Shown piece by piece: positions 54,834 through 63,848 of a stretch of 64,000 nucleotides of DNA. Where the stretch lies: the NCBI GenBank assembly GCA_014896535.1, contig JADBKE010000008.1, forward strand, positions 54,438-118,437, given 5' to 3'. The first letter of the stretch is position 1, and the number at the start of each line of letters is the position of its first letter. The translations under genes and the position numbers were made by a program. Origin of the DNA: Candidatus Fermentithermobacillaceae bacterium. Its GTDB lineage: Bacteria > Bacillota > Sulfobacillia > Fermentithermobacillales > DUSS01. The notes below the pieces were generated by a model. It worked only from the letters and a program-made list of their open reading frames with translations. It did not search any database and had not been told where the DNA came from.

Positions 54834-55475
54834 GTGAGTCAGGAGGAATTTCCCAACGTCGTAGCGAATTTACGGAAGCAGGCCGGGATGACGCAGGAGG
54901 AATTGGGCAAACGCCTTGGCGTGCCCCAGCAGACGATAAGTGCCTGGGAAAAAGGCAAGACTCAGCCAGACCTCGCGCAGCTCCGTCGTCTGGCATCGCT
55001 CTTTTCGGTTCCAGTTGACGTTTTGGTTCGTGGTTTCGTAAAGGAAGACAAGGAACAGCAATTGCCAGCTAATGTCTGGCCGCTGGGCCTTACTGTGAAG
55101 GTGCCGGTATTCAAAACCATACGCTTGGGAAAGGAGAATCGCCCAGAACAGGAAATCGAGGAGTGGGTTGAGATGCCTGCAGCGGAGATTCAGGACGGAT
55201 CCTACTTCTGCATGCGTGTAAAAGATGACTCGATGAGGGCGTCACGGCTGGAGAAGGGCGACATAGTGGTGATAAGAAAGCAAGCGGTGGTGAACAACGG
55301 GGACGTGGCCGTCGTAATTCTTCCAGACGAGGAGGAAGCCGTGCTCCGCCGGGTTTACTACGGTGACCAGGGCATAATCCTGCGCGCGGATGACCCGAAT
55401 TGCCCTCCTGTTGTGGCCGAACCTCACGAGGTGCGGATAATCGGGCGCGTCATGGAGCGGCGCACTAAAATGTGA
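54834..55475 (+). CDS. XRE/S24 LexA-like transcriptional repressor
   Basis: This 213-residue regulator has an N-terminal helix-turn-helix of XRE type (MTQEELGKRLGVPQQTISAWEKGKTQPDLAQL). Its C-terminal S24 domain has the serine nucleophile in VKDDSMRASRLEKGDIVVI. The general-base lysine usually found in the ATVKRL-like motif is replaced: EAVLRRVYY has Arg. No Ala-Gly cleavage site is evident in the linker. It therefore probably does not self-cleave and acts as a dimeric repressor. The GTG start follows AGAGGTGA. A phage-like origin is possible. Confidence 0.85.
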   Translation: MSQEEFPNVVANLRKQAGMTQEELGKRLGVPQQTISAWEKGKTQPDLAQLRRLASLFSVPVDVLVRGFVKEDKEQQLPANVWPLGLTVKVPVFKTIRLGKENRPEQEIEEWVEMPAAEIQDGSYFCMRVKDDSMRASRLEKGDIVVIRKQAVVNNGDVAVVILPDEEEAVLRRVYYGDQGIILRADDPNCPPVVAEPHEVRIIGRVMERRTKM

Positions 55476-55585
55476 GCAAAGAAGGACTCTTCCGCGAGGG
55501 TGATCCCCCGCATAGCTTCTAGTTCGTCCAGGTACTCGGATAACTTCTGTAACTTGCGTTCAATCACGAGGGCGTCCACCATCAT
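55424..55585 (-). pseudogene. Truncated HEPN-family toxin (DUF86-like) remnant
   Basis: After AAAGGAG, ATG 55585 opens a frame whose first about 34 residues, ALVIERKLQKLSEYLDELEAMRGITLAEESFF, look like the N-terminus of HEPN/DUF86 toxins. It then runs antisense into the repressor gene and stops after 53 codons. The catalytic RxxxxH helix is missing. The preceding MNT gene overlaps its start, the usual order in HEPN-MNT modules. Confidence 0.65.
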
Positions 55586-56024
55586 GTTTTCTCCTTTCAG
55601 CAGCCTGCCTTAAGTACCGCTCCATAGCACGGTAGAAGACCATCGAGTCCCCGTGCTGTCTTACTGCAAGGGAACAAAAACTGGAAAACAAGCCCGGAGT
55701 CTCCTGGTAAACCGGCTTGCCAGTCCTAGCCACCTGGAACTTTAGCAGGGGGTCTGCATGATTGAGAATGACCAGATCAACATCAGCCGACTCGATGTGG
55801 CGAATCAACTCTCTCAGAATCTCCATTCGCTCGCCGGCCAGAGACAACAAGTCATCCGGGCGGCCTTTATGTTTCATGAGTACGGCCAGGTCCACGTCGC
55901 TTGCCTCGGTTGCCTGTCCGGTAGCTTGCGATCCAAAAAGTACGGCCAGCGAAACTCCGTGCTGCTTACACAAGTCAGCAAAAGCGGGGCTGTTGAGGAA
56001 ATCCAACACGCCTTTAGCGCCCAT
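55560..56024 (-). CDS. MNT-type nucleotidyltransferase, antitoxin of a HEPN/MNT module
   Basis: This 154-residue protein has the minimal nucleotidyltransferase signature GSQATGQATEASDVDLAVL (GS followed by DxD) and a third carboxylate in ADVDLVILN. In HEPN/MNT pairs this enzyme adds AMP to the toxin and silences it. Its 3' end overlaps the toxin remnant at 55585. Since the toxin is truncated, the antitoxin is an orphan; the C-terminus (RRKHDGGRPRD) is extended and basic. Confidence 0.82.
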   Translation of the reverse strand: MGAKGVLDFLNSPAFADLCKQHGVSLAVLFGSQATGQATEASDVDLAVLMKHKGRPDDLLSLAGERMEILRELIRHIESADVDLVILNHADPLLKFQVARTGKPVYQETPGLFSSFCSLAVRQHGDSMVFYRAMERYLRQAAERRKHDGGRPRD

Positions 56025-56169
56025 CGCGTCCTACCTTTCTTATAAGCTCATTCTAGATTTTACCTGCGAACCTCTCAACGGGCAATGAAAGCCGCTTAAG
56101 ATGAACCATTAAGACAGTAACAAAGTCGGTTAGACAGTTACACAGACGCAGATGGACGCTGGTTTCAGG

Positions 56170-57180
56170 TCAACCCCGCCCGCTCGGGCTCAAGTCCGAA
56201 GCTCCGCGCTGGCGCAGGAACGCATCTATCTCTTCCCTCGACGGCATCGATGTCTGAGCACCCGGCTTGGTCACGGACAGAGCGGCCGTTGCGCTGGCAA
56301 ACCGTATGGCCTCGTCCCAGTCCTTGCCCTCGCACAAAGCCACCGCCAGCCCCCCGGCAAACGCGTCCCCGGCGGCGGTGGCGTCCACGACGGGGACAGA
56401 AAAGGCGGGAAAGCGCCGGAAGATTACCCCGCCCGAAGAGTTTCTGTACGCCGACACGGCTCCACGCGAGCCCATCTTCACCACAACCCACCGCGGGCCC
56501 CTGTTCAGCAAGGCGGCGGCCGCCCTCTCGGCTTCGGGGAAATCCGAGATTTCATGGCCGGTCAGAAAAGCTGCCTCATGCTCATTGGGGGTAATCACGT
56601 CCACAGACTCCCAAAGGCTTTCGGGCATCTCCATCGCGGGCGCGGGATCCAGGAGCACCTTAACCCCCGAGGCCGACGCGGTCCTGGCGGCCATCTCCAC
56701 GGCTTCCATGGGAATCTCCAGCTGAAGCATCAGGACCTTCGCCGCGCTCAGAAGCGGCCGCACGCGCTCGACATCTTCTGCCGAGCACCGGGCGTTCGCC
56801 CCCGGCACTATGACGATGGAGTTCTGACCCGCGTCGTCCACCGTGATGAAGGCGGAACCGGTCTCCGTCCCGGGAGTGACTTCAACTAGACGCGCATCAA
56901 CTCCGGCCTCTTTAAGGCTCCTCAACAGGATGTCTTTGAAGGCGTCTTCTCCCACCCTGCCGGCCATGACAACCCGGCCGCCGGCCCGGGCGGCAGCTAC
57001 CGCCTGGTTTGCCCCTTTCCCACCCGGAAAGAGCTGAAATCCCCAGCCCCTGACGGTCTCGCCCGCCCTGGGACGGACCGGCGCCCTCACGACGAAGTCC
57101 ACGTTCAAACTGCCGAAGACCACTATATCGACTCGAACGGACGAGCGCTCGACACCCGGCGACGCGCCCGGCAACCGCAT
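56170..57180 (-). CDS. rbsK: Ribokinase-family sugar kinase
   Basis: This PfkB-family kinase of about 336 residues has signature 1 LFPGGKGANQAVAAARAGG and signature 2 VVDATAAGDAFAGGLAVAL, with the catalytic Asp in the last motif. I placed the start at ATG 57180; the track ATG at 57315 would overlap the upstream peptidase gene by 34 bp and add a non-kinase extension. The C-terminus (RGASDLSPSGRG) goes slightly past the fold. No ribose transporter is nearby, so it may salvage ribose from nucleosides. Confidence 0.85.
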   Translation of the reverse strand: MRLPGASPGVERSSVRVDIVVFGSLNVDFVVRAPVRPRAGETVRGWGFQLFPGGKGANQAVAAARAGGRVVMAGRVGEDAFKDILLRSLKEAGVDARLVEVTPGTETGSAFITVDDAGQNSIVIVPGANARCSAEDVERVRPLLSAAKVLMLQLEIPMEAVEMAARTASASGVKVLLDPAPAMEMPESLWESVDVITPNEHEAAFLTGHEISDFPEAERAAAALLNRGPRWVVVKMGSRGAVSAYRNSSGGVIFRRFPAFSVPVVDATAAGDAFAGGLAVALCEGKDWDEAIRFASATAALSVTKPGAQTSMPSREEIDAFLRQRGASDLSPSGRG

Positions 57181-57281
57181 CTGGGACCGCGCTACCTCCT
57201 CATCAACCGAATTCGTCCGGCCTCCATCCAGCGATGCCACCCTCATGCCCGGGCCGGCAAGCTCCGCTCCGCCGCCCCTGT

Positions 57282-58697
57282 CTACGTGCGGTAGGAAGAC
57301 GCGAGTTCGGTCCATAGTTCGGGGAGCCCTCTCCTCAACTTATCCAGCTCGCCCAGTCTGTAAAACTCGTTGGGGCTGTGGACGTTCTCGTCCGGGCTGG
57401 ACGTAGCGAAAAACACCAGGTAGGAACCGAGCAGGTCCAGGAAGGTACGGGCTATAGGAAGTGTCCCGCCCAGGCGCACCTCCACCGGTTCCCTGCCGTA
57501 AAGCTTCGTGAGCACTCTTGATAACACGGAGAGAACCGGGTGGTCGCGGGGAATTAGATAGGGCCGGGAATTGCCGGGAAACACCGTGACTTCTACCGTC
57601 ACACCAGGGGGAGCGTGCCGCCGGACGTGGGACTCCAGGAGACGCGCTATCTTATCGGGGTCCTGGTCCGGCACAAGACGGCAGGTTATCTTGCAGGACG
57701 CTTTCGACGGGATGATGGTTTTGACCCCTTCGCCTTGGAAGCCACCCCAGATACCGCTGCAATCCAGAGTCGGCCTTGACCAGAGCCTTTCCAGGACCGT
57801 ATACCCCGGCTCTCCGAATAGCTCCGCCACCCCGACGGAAGCTTTGTACTCTTCCTCGTCGAACGGCACCCGGGAGAAGGATTTCCTTTCGGACTCGGAA
57901 ATCTCCCGGACGTCGTCGTAAAAGCCATCCACGGTGATCCGCCCGTTTGAGTCTTTCATGCTGGCCACGATCTGGCAAAGGGCGTTTACCGGGTTGTTTA
58001 TCGCGCCCCCGTGACCTCCCGAATGAACATCAGCTCGAGGACCTTTAACGTCGATCTGGATGGCTACGAGGCCTCGCGAACCCGTGGTCAGTGAGGGTAT
58101 CTCCCGCGTGAACATTCCTCCGTCCACGGAAACCACCAGGTCGCACGCAAAGAGGTCCTTTTCTCTCACCAGAAGGTCCTTGAGATTCGGGCTGCCTATT
58201 TCCTCCTCTCCTTCGAAGAGGAATTTGAGATTCACAGGAGGCCCGCCAGCTTTTATAACGTCTTCCGTAGCCAGGAGCGCCCCGTACACGCCCCCTTTGT
58301 CGTCGGCGGCACCTCTGGCGTAGACCCGGTCTTCCCTTACAACGGGCTCGAATGGCGGCGAGCTCCATTCCTCCAGCGGGTCCGGCGGCTGCGTGTCGTA
58401 ATGACCGTAAATGAGCACGGTCGGAGCATTCCCCCGCGAAGACGGAACTTGGCCGAACACAACAGGGTGGCCAGCGGTTTTCAGGATCCGCACTTCTCCA
58501 ACGCCGGCCCGCTCCATCCTGCGAGAAAGCCATGACGCCGCCCTTTCGACATCGGCTTTATGCTGGGACAAAGCGCTCACACTCGGAATCGATAGGAACT
58601 CAAGGAAATCGGCAACGTAATCCAATTCGCCGCGCCTGGTTCGCAAACCCGACCGCCTTTTGCTGCGGCCAGGCGACCCCGGGAACCAGGGGCGCAC
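57282..58697 (-). CDS. M20-family metallopeptidase (dipeptidase)
   Basis: This 471-residue cytosolic zinc peptidase has metal and catalytic residues in LIYGHYDTQPPD, RGAADDKGG (bridging Asp), FEGEEEIGSPN (catalytic Glu pair) and VSVDGGMFT, with a dimerisation domain inserted (GPRADVHSGGHGGAINNPVN). The first about 25 residues look untypical; a TTG start near 58623 (LDYVADFLEFLSIPSVS) is possible. It probably degrades imported dipeptides. The ribokinase gene follows on the same strand. Confidence 0.9.
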   Translation of the reverse strand: MRPWFPGSPGRSKRRSGLRTRRGELDYVADFLEFLSIPSVSALSQHKADVERAASWLSRRMERAGVGEVRILKTAGHPVVFGQVPSSRGNAPTVLIYGHYDTQPPDPLEEWSSPPFEPVVREDRVYARGAADDKGGVYGALLATEDVIKAGGPPVNLKFLFEGEEEIGSPNLKDLLVREKDLFACDLVVSVDGGMFTREIPSLTTGSRGLVAIQIDVKGPRADVHSGGHGGAINNPVNALCQIVASMKDSNGRITVDGFYDDVREISESERKSFSRVPFDEEEYKASVGVAELFGEPGYTVLERLWSRPTLDCSGIWGGFQGEGVKTIIPSKASCKITCRLVPDQDPDKIARLLESHVRRHAPPGVTVEVTVFPGNSRPYLIPRDHPVLSVLSRVLTKLYGREPVEVRLGGTLPIARTFLDLLGSYLVFFATSSPDENVHSPNEFYRLGELDKLRRGLPELWTELASSYRT

Positions 58698-58736
58698 CTC
58701 CCTTCTTTTCCTTCGTGCAGTAAAGGTGTCTCGTAG

Positions 58737-60329
58737 CTAGGTCTTTGACGATTCCCCTTTCGATTCCTGCGTCGCGCGCAAGCGTCTTGACCGCAACCTC
58801 CTCAGAGCGGCGTCGGTCAGCGTTTTCATTTCCTCTATCTTCAAAACGTACGCCGCAAGAAAATACACAAGGGCTCCGCCGCCCACAACGACTGCGGTGT
58901 TCCTGAGATCCGTCATGAGGGGCACGCCTCCGCCGTAATAACCGGTAGCCCTGGCCGCCAGGTAACAGTAAATCCCCATCGCCCCGGAAGCCCCCAGGAT
59001 CTTCGCGATCCCCAGAGCCAAAGGCCTCATCCTGAACCCACCTATCCGTCGCCACACCGTGTAAAGACCAGCGCCCATGAGGGCCCACTGGGCGACGCTG
59101 TTACCCACGCCCAGGCCGACGTATCCCAGGGGCTTGACCAGCAGCATATCGAGGAGGATGTTGAGAACCGAGCTTCCGATGCCCAGGAGGACCGGCACCA
59201 GAGTCTGCTGCGTCGAATAAAACGCCACGTTGATCACCTGAACACCCGCCATGCCTACTACGGCGGGGGCAAACGCCACCAGCACCGATGCGGTGAGGGC
59301 CGTGTGAGCCGGGGTAAACTCACCCCGCTCGTAAATCACGCGGATTATCGGATTCGCCAGGAGAAGAAAGCCCACCACCGAAGGAACTATGATGAATTGC
59401 ACGTACCGGAATCCCGATATGAAAGTGGACGAGAACTCCGCCTTGTCTTCTTTGGCCCACAGAGATGAGAGGGTGGGGTAGATGACCGTGACAACGGCCG
59501 CCGCGAACAGCCCGATCGGCAGCTGCCTCACGGTGTCGGTAAACCGTATGGCCGCCACCACGCCCTCCGGGAGATAAGAAGCAAGACCGCGCTCCACCAG
59601 GAGGTACAGCTGGGAGGCCAGCGTAGCAAGGGCGAGCGGCGCGGCCAGCCGGAAAACCTTTCGGGTCCCTTCGTCGAGTTCAAAAGACACCCTCAATTGG
59701 GGCCGTTCCTTGAAAAGGCGAACGAGCTGTATGAGGACCACGCCCGCATACCCGCCCACCGTTCCTATGGCCAGAGACCAGAGTCCGAATGCGGGCGCAA
59801 GTAGCGCGACGGAAGCTGCGATGGCCAGGTTCTGAACGAGAAGGGAAGCGGCAGGTACTGCAAACTCCTGATGGGAATTGAGAACCGCCTTCAGCAGAGC
59901 TCCCAGGTGCACGAGGGCAGCCGCCGGCAGGAAGATGCGCGTAAGGAAGACAGTGTCACCGAACCGCTGTCCGACGTATCCGGGAGCTACCAGACGCACG
60001 ATGGCCGGCGCCGGACCGATGGACAAGACCCCAATCACCAGCACCGCCAGGACCGAGATGGTGAACACCGAAGATGCCATGCGCCAGGCTTTTTCCCTCT
60101 CTTCCGAAGCCAGGTAGCCGGCGAAAACGGGGAGGAAAGCCACCTGTACGGTTTGGACGACCCCCGTAAGGTAGTTCGGGATGAGCATGGCCATGGCGTA
60201 GGCGTCGGTTCTCCCGGTCGCACCGAAGAACATCGCCACCAATTGCTCGCGGAAGAAACCCACAACCTTGGCCACCACCGTGATGACCATGACGATGAAG
60301 GCAGCTTCCGCCATTCCCTTCCTGGACAT
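58737..60329 (-). CDS. murJ: Lipid II flippase MurJ
   Basis: This 530-residue membrane protein has 14 predicted spans. MOP/MviN features are visible: an N-terminal KVVGFFREQLVAMFFG motif and TDAYAMAMLIPNYL. A central cationic cavity region and a basic C-terminal tail (RRLRSRRLRATQ) are also present. It flips lipid II for peptidoglycan synthesis. It lies between the M20 peptidase and an envelope acylation pair on the same strand. Confidence 0.93.
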   Translation of the reverse strand: MSRKGMAEAAFIVMVITVVAKVVGFFREQLVAMFFGATGRTDAYAMAMLIPNYLTGVVQTVQVAFLPVFAGYLASEEREKAWRMASSVFTISVLAVLVIGVLSIGPAPAIVRLVAPGYVGQRFGDTVFLTRIFLPAAALVHLGALLKAVLNSHQEFAVPAASLLVQNLAIAASVALLAPAFGLWSLAIGTVGGYAGVVLIQLVRLFKERPQLRVSFELDEGTRKVFRLAAPLALATLASQLYLLVERGLASYLPEGVVAAIRFTDTVRQLPIGLFAAAVVTVIYPTLSSLWAKEDKAEFSSTFISGFRYVQFIIVPSVVGFLLLANPIIRVIYERGEFTPAHTALTASVLVAFAPAVVGMAGVQVINVAFYSTQQTLVPVLLGIGSSVLNILLDMLLVKPLGYVGLGVGNSVAQWALMGAGLYTVWRRIGGFRMRPLALGIAKILGASGAMGIYCYLAARATGYYGGGVPLMTDLRNTAVVVGGGALVYFLAAYVLKIEEMKTLTDAALRRLRSRRLRATQESKGESSKT

Positions 60330-60529
60330 CGCCTCGACCTGGTTGCAGGGCCGGACCGTCTACATCCGCCTAATACCGACCCGCACCAAGTCCTCGCCTC
60401 CTTTCCCGCATCTCATCACGCATCTCGTTTGCCCGTGGAAGCACCGTCGTCGAGGCCGTCTCACCCGGCTTTCTCGCCCTTCTCCCGGTCTCACCGAGCC
60501 ATGTTCGGCCGATGACTTTCTGGCCCCGG

Positions 60530-61933
60530 CTAGAACTGGAAATAGATGAAGGCGTTCTCCTTCGGCCTCGTAAAGACGAGGATGCCGAGGATCACGACGG
60601 CGTACACCAGCCCTTTCACCGGGGACGGGATCCGTTCCTGCCACCACCGGAGAAGCTGCTCGCGATTTTCAAAAGCCAGGTGTTCGACCCAGTGTAGAGC
60701 GTAAAGTACAAGTATAACTGCGACGTACTCCCGGAAGTGAGGCCCGAGCGAGAGATCGCTGAAGCTCAGCATCTTTTTGAGTACGGGTCCGAGGACTTTC
60801 GCATCGGTCACCCTGAAAAAGACCCAGCCGATCATGGTCAGCTGAAGGTAGCCGAGCACATTGAGGGCGCGGACGAGCCCGCCGGAGCGGATTTTCCCCG
60901 CGGTCAGCGTCTTCCACACTCTGTGGACCGCGCTGAGAACACCGTGATAAAGGCCCCATAGGAGAAAGGTCCACGAAGCTCCGTGCCAGAGGCCGGAGAT
61001 GCACATGGCGACGATGACCGCAACCAGACCCCGAACGTAGCCCCTTCTCGAACCTCCCATGGGGATGTACAAATAGTCTCTGACCCACGTAGAGAGCGTG
61101 ATGTGCCACCTCCGCCAGAACTCCTGGGGATTCTGACTTACGTAAGGGGTGTTGAAGTTCCTGGTGAGTTCGAAGCCGAAGAGCTTTCCCACTCCCAGGG
61201 CCATATCGGAGTAGGCGGAAAAGTCGTAGTAAATCTGAAATCCAAAAAGATATGCCGCGATCCACACGTCCACCGAGCTCATCCCGGCTCCCCTGGAAAA
61301 GAAAGCATCTACGAAAGGCGCCAGAGTATCTGCGATGACAACCTTTTTGGCCAGACCCACGAGGAGCAGCAGGAGACCCTTTTTCGTCCTGTCGAGATCA
61401 AATCGGTAGTCCTCCGTGCGCTTGACCTGAGGCAGGAATACATCCGCCCGCATGATGGGCCCCGCGATCACCTGGCCGAAGAAGGAGATGAACACCCAGA
61501 ACTCGAGGAATGAACGAGCTGGCTCGACCCGGTCCTTATAGACGTCGACGATATACGCAATCAGTTGAAACGTGTAGAAGGATATCCCTATGGGCAGGAC
61601 GACCCGAAGGGCCCACAAGCTTTCGGGAACCGTTAGCACTTTTGATATGTTTCCGAGGACAAAGTAATAGTATTTGAAGAAGGCCAGGTTGAGAAGGTTT
61701 AATGCTACACCCAGCACGTACCAGACCTTTCGATACCGGGTGGTCATGCCCAGGCCGGAAAGGTAGCTGATTACGGAGGCCGCGGCAAGCAGCGAGAAAT
61801 CCAGCACTCCTGCGTACAGGTAAAAGAGGGCGTCGAATGCGGCGAGCACCCACAGGCGCTTGCCCCTGGCCAGGGAAAACACCGCGAAGCTCAGCACCAG
61901 AAGGATGAAGAACTCGGGCGTATGAAAGCCCAC
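60530..61933 (-). CDS. MBOAT-family O-acyltransferase (AlgI/PatA-like)
   Basis: This 467-residue multi-span membrane enzyme has the MBOAT signature with catalytic histidine, CISGLWHGASWTFLLWG, and the QIYYDFSAYSDMALGVGKLFGF and NPQEFWRRWHITLSTWVRDYLYIPMGG motifs typical of AlgI/DltB relatives. It would move acyl groups across the membrane to a cell-wall polymer. The partner SGNH protein gene sits directly upstream (2-bp gap), as in alginate and peptidoglycan O-acetylation systems. Confidence 0.93.
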   Translation of the reverse strand: MGFHTPEFFILLVLSFAVFSLARGKRLWVLAAFDALFYLYAGVLDFSLLAAASVISYLSGLGMTTRYRKVWYVLGVALNLLNLAFFKYYYFVLGNISKVLTVPESLWALRVVLPIGISFYTFQLIAYIVDVYKDRVEPARSFLEFWVFISFFGQVIAGPIMRADVFLPQVKRTEDYRFDLDRTKKGLLLLLVGLAKKVVIADTLAPFVDAFFSRGAGMSSVDVWIAAYLFGFQIYYDFSAYSDMALGVGKLFGFELTRNFNTPYVSQNPQEFWRRWHITLSTWVRDYLYIPMGGSRRGYVRGLVAVIVAMCISGLWHGASWTFLLWGLYHGVLSAVHRVWKTLTAGKIRSGGLVRALNVLGYLQLTMIGWVFFRVTDAKVLGPVLKKMLSFSDLSLGPHFREYVAVILVLYALHWVEHLAFENREQLLRWWQERIPSPVKGLVYAVVILGILVFTRPKENAFIYFQF

Positions 61934-61934
61934 G

Positions 61935-63116
61935 TCATTCCCGCCTTTCCCATTGTCCCTGGTTTGCCGTTTCCACCCATTCCCACAGGATCTCGGCCAA
62001 TTTTTGATATCCTCCGCTGACGAGATGCAAATGGTCCGAGAAAAGTTCCTGCGGAATGGCGTCGCTCAGATCCCTGTAGTGGAACGAATAATCCCGGGCC
62101 AATTGATCCATAAACGCGTTGATCTCACTCAGATTTTTCCTGTACCCCGGCCGGGAAACCTCTTCCTTCATCAGTTCGGAGTTAACCGGGCTCATGAAGA
62201 CGAACAGGTTTTTCCCCCGCTGAAGTTCGGCTATCTTTTTGAGGAAAAACACATTCGGGTTGGAATCGTCCAGGACTACCGGCTCGGGGCTGAAAAGACG
62301 CTGGTACTCCGCCTGCTTCAGAAGACCGGGCAGGTAAGGTTTTTCGTACCACGGTCGCGCATCCCCGGTAGTCCTGGGAACGCCCGCTTTCCGGAAGATG
62401 GCGTCCCTGATGAAGTCCCGGTATTTCAGCACCGGTACAAAGGGAAAGACCCGATACTGAAGAAACTCCTGGATTTGCTCGTTTATTTTCCGTGGCTTTT
62501 CCCCCGTCTCGGCAGCTTGGGCCTGGTCCAGGTGAAGGCGGACGGCCTCGTAAGCCTCGGGGTCGAGCTTCTCGAGGTCCCTGTAAAACCAGTAAACCAC
62601 AGGAGGTCTCGGGTCCCGTTTTACAAACCCTCCATAGATCAGGTTTATAATCACGTTATCCGTGGAAATCCCCTTTTCCTCGAGTTTGAGGAGGAGGGTG
62701 TAGAAATCCCCGGCCTGAGCGGCGGGGACCGCGAGGTTAAATACGGGGGGAAGCCCCCTCTCTCGCGCTATATCGTTCATGTACCGGGACACGGATTGCT
62801 CGGGACCGCCGGGGCCGGAGTAAGCAACAGAATCTCCCAGTATGATGAAGTATTCGGAGATACCCTCGCGTTCTATGGTCCTTTTGATTAGGTCGAGAAC
62901 GCAATCGATGTCGGCCGGATTATCCTTCAGGATCTCGAATTCCACCCGGTGCTGGTAAACGAGGCCGAGGGGCATCAAGAATTCCATTAGAACCTGAGAA
63001 AGGAGAAAGAAAGCCAGGCAGTAGCATACCGACATAACCCGGCCCGCGCGGCCCGACCCCGCACGCGCCGGCCCTGCGCGCACCCTGCCGCCGGACAGCG
63101 AACTTTTCTTCAACAT
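61935..63116 (-). CDS. SGNH-type acyltransferase partner of the MBOAT protein
   Basis: This 393-residue protein has an N-terminal span (VCYCLAFFLLSQVLMEFLMPLG) and an extracytoplasmic SGNH-like domain: block I nucleophile in FIILGDSVAYSG and the DxxH pair in SDHLHLVSGGYQKL. AlgJ/AlgX/DltD-like proteins receive the acyl group from the MBOAT partner and attach it to the polymer. The first about 27 residues are Arg/Gly/Ala-rich, so the true start may be the downstream Met of MSVCYCL. Confidence 0.82.
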   Translation of the reverse strand: MLKKSSLSGGRVRAGPARAGSGRAGRVMSVCYCLAFFLLSQVLMEFLMPLGLVYQHRVEFEILKDNPADIDCVLDLIKRTIEREGISEYFIILGDSVAYSGPGGPEQSVSRYMNDIARERGLPPVFNLAVPAAQAGDFYTLLLKLEEKGISTDNVIINLIYGGFVKRDPRPPVVYWFYRDLEKLDPEAYEAVRLHLDQAQAAETGEKPRKINEQIQEFLQYRVFPFVPVLKYRDFIRDAIFRKAGVPRTTGDARPWYEKPYLPGLLKQAEYQRLFSPEPVVLDDSNPNVFFLKKIAELQRGKNLFVFMSPVNSELMKEEVSRPGYRKNLSEINAFMDQLARDYSFHYRDLSDAIPQELFSDHLHLVSGGYQKLAEILWEWVETANQGQWERRE

Positions 63117-63190
63117 GCCTTAATTCTAGCATTTCGCCACCTAGAGCGGCCACATCGGTCGGTCCAGCCGCAAAAACCCCGGGGGGTGAA

Positions 63191-63598
63191 TTAACCCAAC
63201 ACTTCAAATCCCTGCTCGACGTAATGCCGATCAAACGTGAAGACTTTCTTCAGCCCGTTCTGTCTCATCACCAGGAAGCTCACGCAGTGCACCAGGCTGA
63301 GTTCCCGGCGATTCGCAGCGAGGACAGCGTCAGCCGCGCTTTCGTGGGTACGCGCATCGACCCAAAAGACCGTGAGTATAGGATACACGTCCTCCCGGAA
63401 CGCCCGGAGAGCTTCCATACCCAGGCGCCGCTGTATAAGGGCACACGTCTCGACCAGCGCGTAGCTGCTGCACGCCAGGCTTACCCCGGATTGGAGAAGC
63501 TCCCGCCATACGCGGGCTGCGCGAGGATGACACTGATCGCTGGCGTCCAGAACTGCGAGGAACGCAGACGTGTCCACATAAACCATTTGCTCGACCAT
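63191..63598 (-). CDS. vapC: PIN-domain ribonuclease toxin, VapC type
   Basis: This protein of about 135 residues starts at ATG 63598, one base after the antitoxin stop. PIN-domain acidic residues are visible in VDTSAFLAVLD, ALVETCALI and the C-terminal FTFDRHYVEQGF. VapC proteins cleave tRNA or rRNA when freed from VapB. The track ORF runs upstream antisense-free through the antitoxin gene and is not the real start. Confidence 0.88.
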   Translation of the reverse strand: MVEQMVYVDTSAFLAVLDASDQCHPRAARVWRELLQSGVSLACSSYALVETCALIQRRLGMEALRAFREDVYPILTVFWVDARTHESAADAVLAANRRELSLVHCVSFLVMRQNGLKKVFTFDRHYVEQGFEVLG

Positions 63599-63599
63599 C

Positions 63600-63848
63600 C
63601 TAGTCACGCACCGTTTCCACAAAGTACTTGTCGTGTTCGGAAGACAGGTCCCGCAGTCCTGACTTGAACTTTCCCGCAACAGCAATTGCCCTGGAAACAT
63701 ACTCGTCGATTTCAGGACGCCGATACTGGGAAATCATCCTGTCAACTGCGCGCCGGACCATCTCGGCCAGAGATACGCCCGAAGCCGCACTCATGGCTTT
63801 AAGGGCTCGAAACTGCTCTTCGGTCAGTTGAACCTGAGTCCTGATCAA
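63600..63848 (-). CDS. vapB: Ribbon-helix-helix antitoxin, VapB type
   Basis: This 82-residue protein starts at TTG 63848, eight bases after AGGAGG. The N-terminal RTQVQLTEEQFRALKAMSAASGVSLAEMVRRAVDRM is a ribbon-helix-helix DNA-binding domain. The C-terminal part (SGLRDLSSEHDKYFVE) should bind and inhibit the toxin. It is the first gene of the VapBC operon; autoregulation by the complex is expected. The upstream 150 bp to the window end shows no gene. Confidence 0.88.
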   Translation of the reverse strand: MIRTQVQLTEEQFRALKAMSAASGVSLAEMVRRAVDRMISQYRRPEIDEYVSRAIAVAGKFKSGLRDLSSEHDKYFVETVRD

